Assembly: GCA_008363385.1 (NCBI GenBank) | Contig: RHKY01000007.1 | Location: 1 to 64,000 of the forward strand | DNA length: 64,000 nucleotides | DNA from: Acidobacteriota bacterium | GTDB taxonomy: Bacteria > Acidobacteriota > Thermoanaerobaculia > UBA5066 | Direction: 5' to 3' | In this document: positions 61,917 through 64,000 of the stretch, piece by piece | Numbering within the stretch: the first letter of the stretch is position 1 | Layout of the letters: each line of letters opens with the position of its first letter | Made by a program: the position numbers and the translations under genes | Notes under the pieces: model-generated | What the model was told of the DNA's origin: nothing | Seen by the model: the letters and a program-made list of their open reading frames with translations, nothing else | Database searches by the model: none

Positions 61917-62120
61917 ATGGCGAAGCTGAGGTCCGACGACGAGCAGAAGGCGGTCGAGACGATCCTCTGGGCGCTGGGGCACCGGCTGAAGCGGCTGGAG
62001 GAGGAGTACGAGATGAAGTCCCGCCGGGGCGAGGAGCCGGAGGGGGTGGCCCAGGGGCTGAAGATCGCCCTGGCCGAGCTGAACGACCTCCTGCCGCGCC
62101 GGAAGCGCTTCAAGGGCTGA
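61917..62120 (+). CDS. Small charged helical protein (67 residues)
   Basis: Two predicted helices of Lys/Glu/Arg-rich sequence (EQKAVETILWALGHRLKRLE and VAQGLKIALAELNDLLPRRK) with no Cys and no signal. It looks like a small cytoplasmic protein, perhaps a nucleic-acid or partner-binding two-helix unit. The family is not recognised. Coding is supported by strong third-base G/C and the -10/ATG arrangement; a chance frame is possible but less likely. Confidence 0.6.
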   Translation: MAKLRSDDEQKAVETILWALGHRLKRLEEEYEMKSRRGEEPEGVAQGLKIALAELNDLLPRRKRFKG

Positions 62121-62214
62121 GGCCGGGAGGCCCTGGCGGGCCGCCCCGGAGGGGGGACGTGGTGCGCTCCGTCACGGATGTGAGCCGCCTTCACTTCCAA
62201 TCGAGAAGAAGGAC

Positions 62215-63600
62215 GTGAAGACGAAGACGACGGACCTCATGCCAACCCTCCTCCCTCAGCCCGGCCGTGCCGGGCTCTTTTTGTGCCTCCTCCTCGCCGC
62301 CGGGACGGCGGCGGGGCAGACGGGTGTCGTGCGGGGCGGGCCTCTGCCCCAGATGTTCCCGGCGGACAACTGGTGGAACGTGGACGTCAGCCAAGCGCCT
62401 CTCGACCCGCAGAGCGCGGCGTTCCTGTCGTTCATCGGGACGTCGAAGGGGCTGCACCCGGACTTCGGGGGGGACTCGGATCCCTTCCCCGAGATCTACG
62501 GGATGGTCTACGTGACCGTCCCCGGGTCGCAGCCGCTGGAGCCGGTGGCCTTCGACTACGCCGACGAGAGCGACACGGGCGCGCCCGGCCGGCCGGCGGG
62601 GTACCCGATCCCCGTCCAGGCGAAGACCGAGCCGAAGTGGCTGGAGGGGGGCTACCCCGGGAACGCGGGCGCCGACGGCGACAAGCACCTCCTGATCGTC
62701 GACCGCGACAACAAGCTCCTCTTCGAGACGTGGAACACGCGGTGCGAGCCGGAGGGGTCTCCGAGCTGCACGTGGCGGGCGGGGTCCGGGGCCGTCTTCC
62801 GCCTCGACGCCAACGACCGCCGCCCCGACGGCTGGACGAGCGCCGACGCCGCGGGGCTGGCGATCCTTCCGGGCCTGATCCGGTACGACGAGGCCAACGG
62901 GACGGAGCCGATCCGGCACGCGCTCCGATTCACCGTCCGTGCCACGAACGGGTACGTCTTCCCCGCCTCGCACCGGGCCGGCTCGACGACGGGTGCCCCG
63001 CCGCTGGGGACGCGCCTCCGCCTGAAGGCGTCGAAGGACGTCTCGGGCTACCCGGACTCCGTCCGCAGGGTCTTCCAGGCGATGAAGACGTACGGCCTGA
63101 TCCTCGCGGACAACGGGTCGGACATGTACGTCCAGGGGACGTACGACACGCGGTGGGACAACGAGGTCTTGAACCCCGCCTTCGCGTCGCTGAAGGTCTC
63201 GGACTTCGAGGTGGTCCAGCTCGGCTGGAACCCGGGCGGCGGCGGGGGAGGGGACACCTGCACGCCGGACGCCACGAGCCTCTGCCTCGTCTCGCGCTTC
63301 CGCGTCTCCGCGCGCTACCGCGACTACGCCGGGGGCGAGGGGGCCGGGCAGGCCGTGGCGCTGACGTCCGACACCGGCTATTTCTGGTTCTTCTCGGCCG
63401 CCAACGTCGAGGCGGTGGTGAAGGTCGTCTCGTTCTGCGGGAGCGGCGTCGACCGCTGGGGCGTCTACGCCAACGGCCTGACGGACCTGGACGTGACGCT
63501 GACCGTCACCGACACGAAGGACGGGACGACGCGGACCTACACGAACCCGCTCGGCCAGGAGTTCCGGCTGATCCGCGACCCCGCGTTCGCTTGCCCGTAG
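62215..63600 (+). CDS. Secreted two-domain protein of unknown function
   Basis: 461 residues, GTG start after GAAGAAGGAC. The signal peptide (LFLCLLLAAGTAAGQ) precedes a large domain (about 40-345) with MFPADNWWNVDVSQAPLDPQ, DKHLLIVDRDNKLLFETWNT, SGAVFRLDANDRRPDGWTSA, HALRFTVRATNGYVFPASHR and TYGLILADNGSDMYVQGTYD. A Gly-rich linker (NPGGGGGGD) leads to an approximately 110-residue beta domain (LCLVSRFRVSARYRDYAGGE; AVVKVVSFCGSGVDRWGVYA) that I associate with other secreted acidobacterial proteins. The enzyme role of the first domain is unknown; its buried Trp/Asp motifs would suit a polysaccharide- or phosphate-binding fold. Confidence 0.8.
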   Translation: MKTKTTDLMPTLLPQPGRAGLFLCLLLAAGTAAGQTGVVRGGPLPQMFPADNWWNVDVSQAPLDPQSAAFLSFIGTSKGLHPDFGGDSDPFPEIYGMVYVTVPGSQPLEPVAFDYADESDTGAPGRPAGYPIPVQAKTEPKWLEGGYPGNAGADGDKHLLIVDRDNKLLFETWNTRCEPEGSPSCTWRAGSGAVFRLDANDRRPDGWTSADAAGLAILPGLIRYDEANGTEPIRHALRFTVRATNGYVFPASHRAGSTTGAPPLGTRLRLKASKDVSGYPDSVRRVFQAMKTYGLILADNGSDMYVQGTYDTRWDNEVLNPAFASLKVSDFEVVQLGWNPGGGGGGDTCTPDATSLCLVSRFRVSARYRDYAGGEGAGQAVALTSDTGYFWFFSAANVEAVVKVVSFCGSGVDRWGVYANGLTDLDVTLTVTDTKDGTTRTYTNPLGQEFRLIRDPAFACP

Positions 63601-63634
63601 GGCGCCTCAGACTGGAGCGCGGGCGCCGCGCTCG

Positions 63635-64000
63635 TCAGCCCTTGGGGATCCAGAGCCCTGCGAGGTCGATCTCGATCGCCTCGAAGGGTTCCGCGCGAAC
63701 CTTCTCGTCGCCGCCCGCAGTCAGGACGAGGAGCCAGCTTCCCTCGTGGAGCCGGAGGACCTCGAGCGTCTCGAGCGCAGGGTCGACGAGCCACGCGTGG
63801 CCCACGCCCTCGCGTGCGTAGACGGAGAGCTTCTTCATCCGGTCGAAGCGGGCCGTCGAGGGAGAGAGCACCTCGCAGACCCAATCGGGCGCCAGCGTGA
63901 AGAACTCATCTCGCGGGAGGACGGGGAGGCGACTTCTGCGCCAGCCAGCCAGATCGGGGACGGTGGTGTTCGAACCGAGGTGGATCTCCGGCTCTACGAG
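63635..64000 (-). CDS. Uma2 family (DUF820) restriction-endonuclease-fold protein, C-terminal part
   Basis: 122 codons, open to the window edge; the N-terminus lies outside. The PD-(D/E)xK core is present: TVPDLAGWRR, PDWVCEVLSPSTARFDRMKK and YAREGVGHAWLVDPALETLE. These supply the Asp, Glu-x-x-x and Lys of the nuclease-like centre and the G-V-x-x-x-W-x-V-D-P signature. Uma2 proteins are numerous in cyanobacteria and other phyla, and their biological target is not known. Terminal strands end WIPKG. Confidence 0.85.
   Translation of the reverse strand, partial: LVEPEIHLGSNTTVPDLAGWRRSRLPVLPRDEFFTLAPDWVCEVLSPSTARFDRMKKLSVYAREGVGHAWLVDPALETLEVLRLHEGSWLLVLTAGGDEKVRAEPFEAIEIDLAGLWIPKG

Overview
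The window is very GC-rich DNA with dense gene packing, long antisense shadow frames and many secreted or outer-membrane proteins. The gene content fits a Gram-negative, probably an Acidobacteriota relative of the Holophagae/Thermoanaerobaculia kind: a sortilin-like (VPS10/BNR) protein, an M28 peptidase, FG-GAP/ASPIC-UnbV and ELWKSDGT-repeat proteins, a patatin/BamA-type barrel, a fused E1 alpha/beta dehydrogenase and a large Ser/Thr kinase. The phylum is inferred from gene style; there is no rRNA or tRNA to confirm it.

Layout. 1-4722: end of a heavy-metal RND efflux operon (outer-membrane channel, adaptor, CzcA-type pump). 4730-11317 (minus): a five-gene operon that opens with an ABC-transporter substrate-binding protein interrupted by an in-frame TGA. 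The TGA sits in a Cys-rich motif and is followed by a textbook bacterial SECIS-like hairpin, so I read it as selenocysteine. Permease, ATPase, an FG-GAP/ASPIC-UnbV protein and a flavin halogenase-like enzyme follow. 11360-16239: an orphan helical protein, the fused 2-oxoacid dehydrogenase E1 and a secreted M28 peptidase. 16315-20620 (minus): transmembrane Ser/Thr kinase, membrane protein and a secreted PCR..DTR-domain protein. 20797-22725: topoisomerase IV/gyrase B subunit, followed convergently by a 2302-residue surface protein with 18 ELWKSDGT repeats (22825-29733). 29940-50110: an envelope region with small secreted proteins, a patatin-type Vd autotransporter, a lipoprotein hydrolase, several beta-barrels, a BON protein, an AI-2E-type permease, two MscS-like paralogs, a DUF2254 protein, an esterase, a GT39-like membrane protein and an OmpA-family protein. 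50148-53759 (minus): a single frame joining a PLP aminotransferase to an archaeal-type phosphoenolpyruvate carboxylase-like domain, an arrangement that could turn PEP directly into aspartate. 53944-61124: sortilin-like protein, then a subtilase whose signal peptide and catalytic body lie in different frames joined at an 11-G run, with a secreted partner. 61186-64000: SPOUT methyltransferase, a 67-residue protein, a secreted two-domain protein and the end of a Uma2 nuclease.

The strongest candidates for something new are the UGA-containing transporter operon, the aminotransferase-PEPC fusion and the possible poly-G switch in the subtilase. Many start codons with no Shine-Dalgarno sequence have a -10-like hexamer 6-9 bases upstream, suggesting leaderless transcripts. 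Gene ends, especially convergent ones, carry strong GC hairpins, mostly without a T tract.
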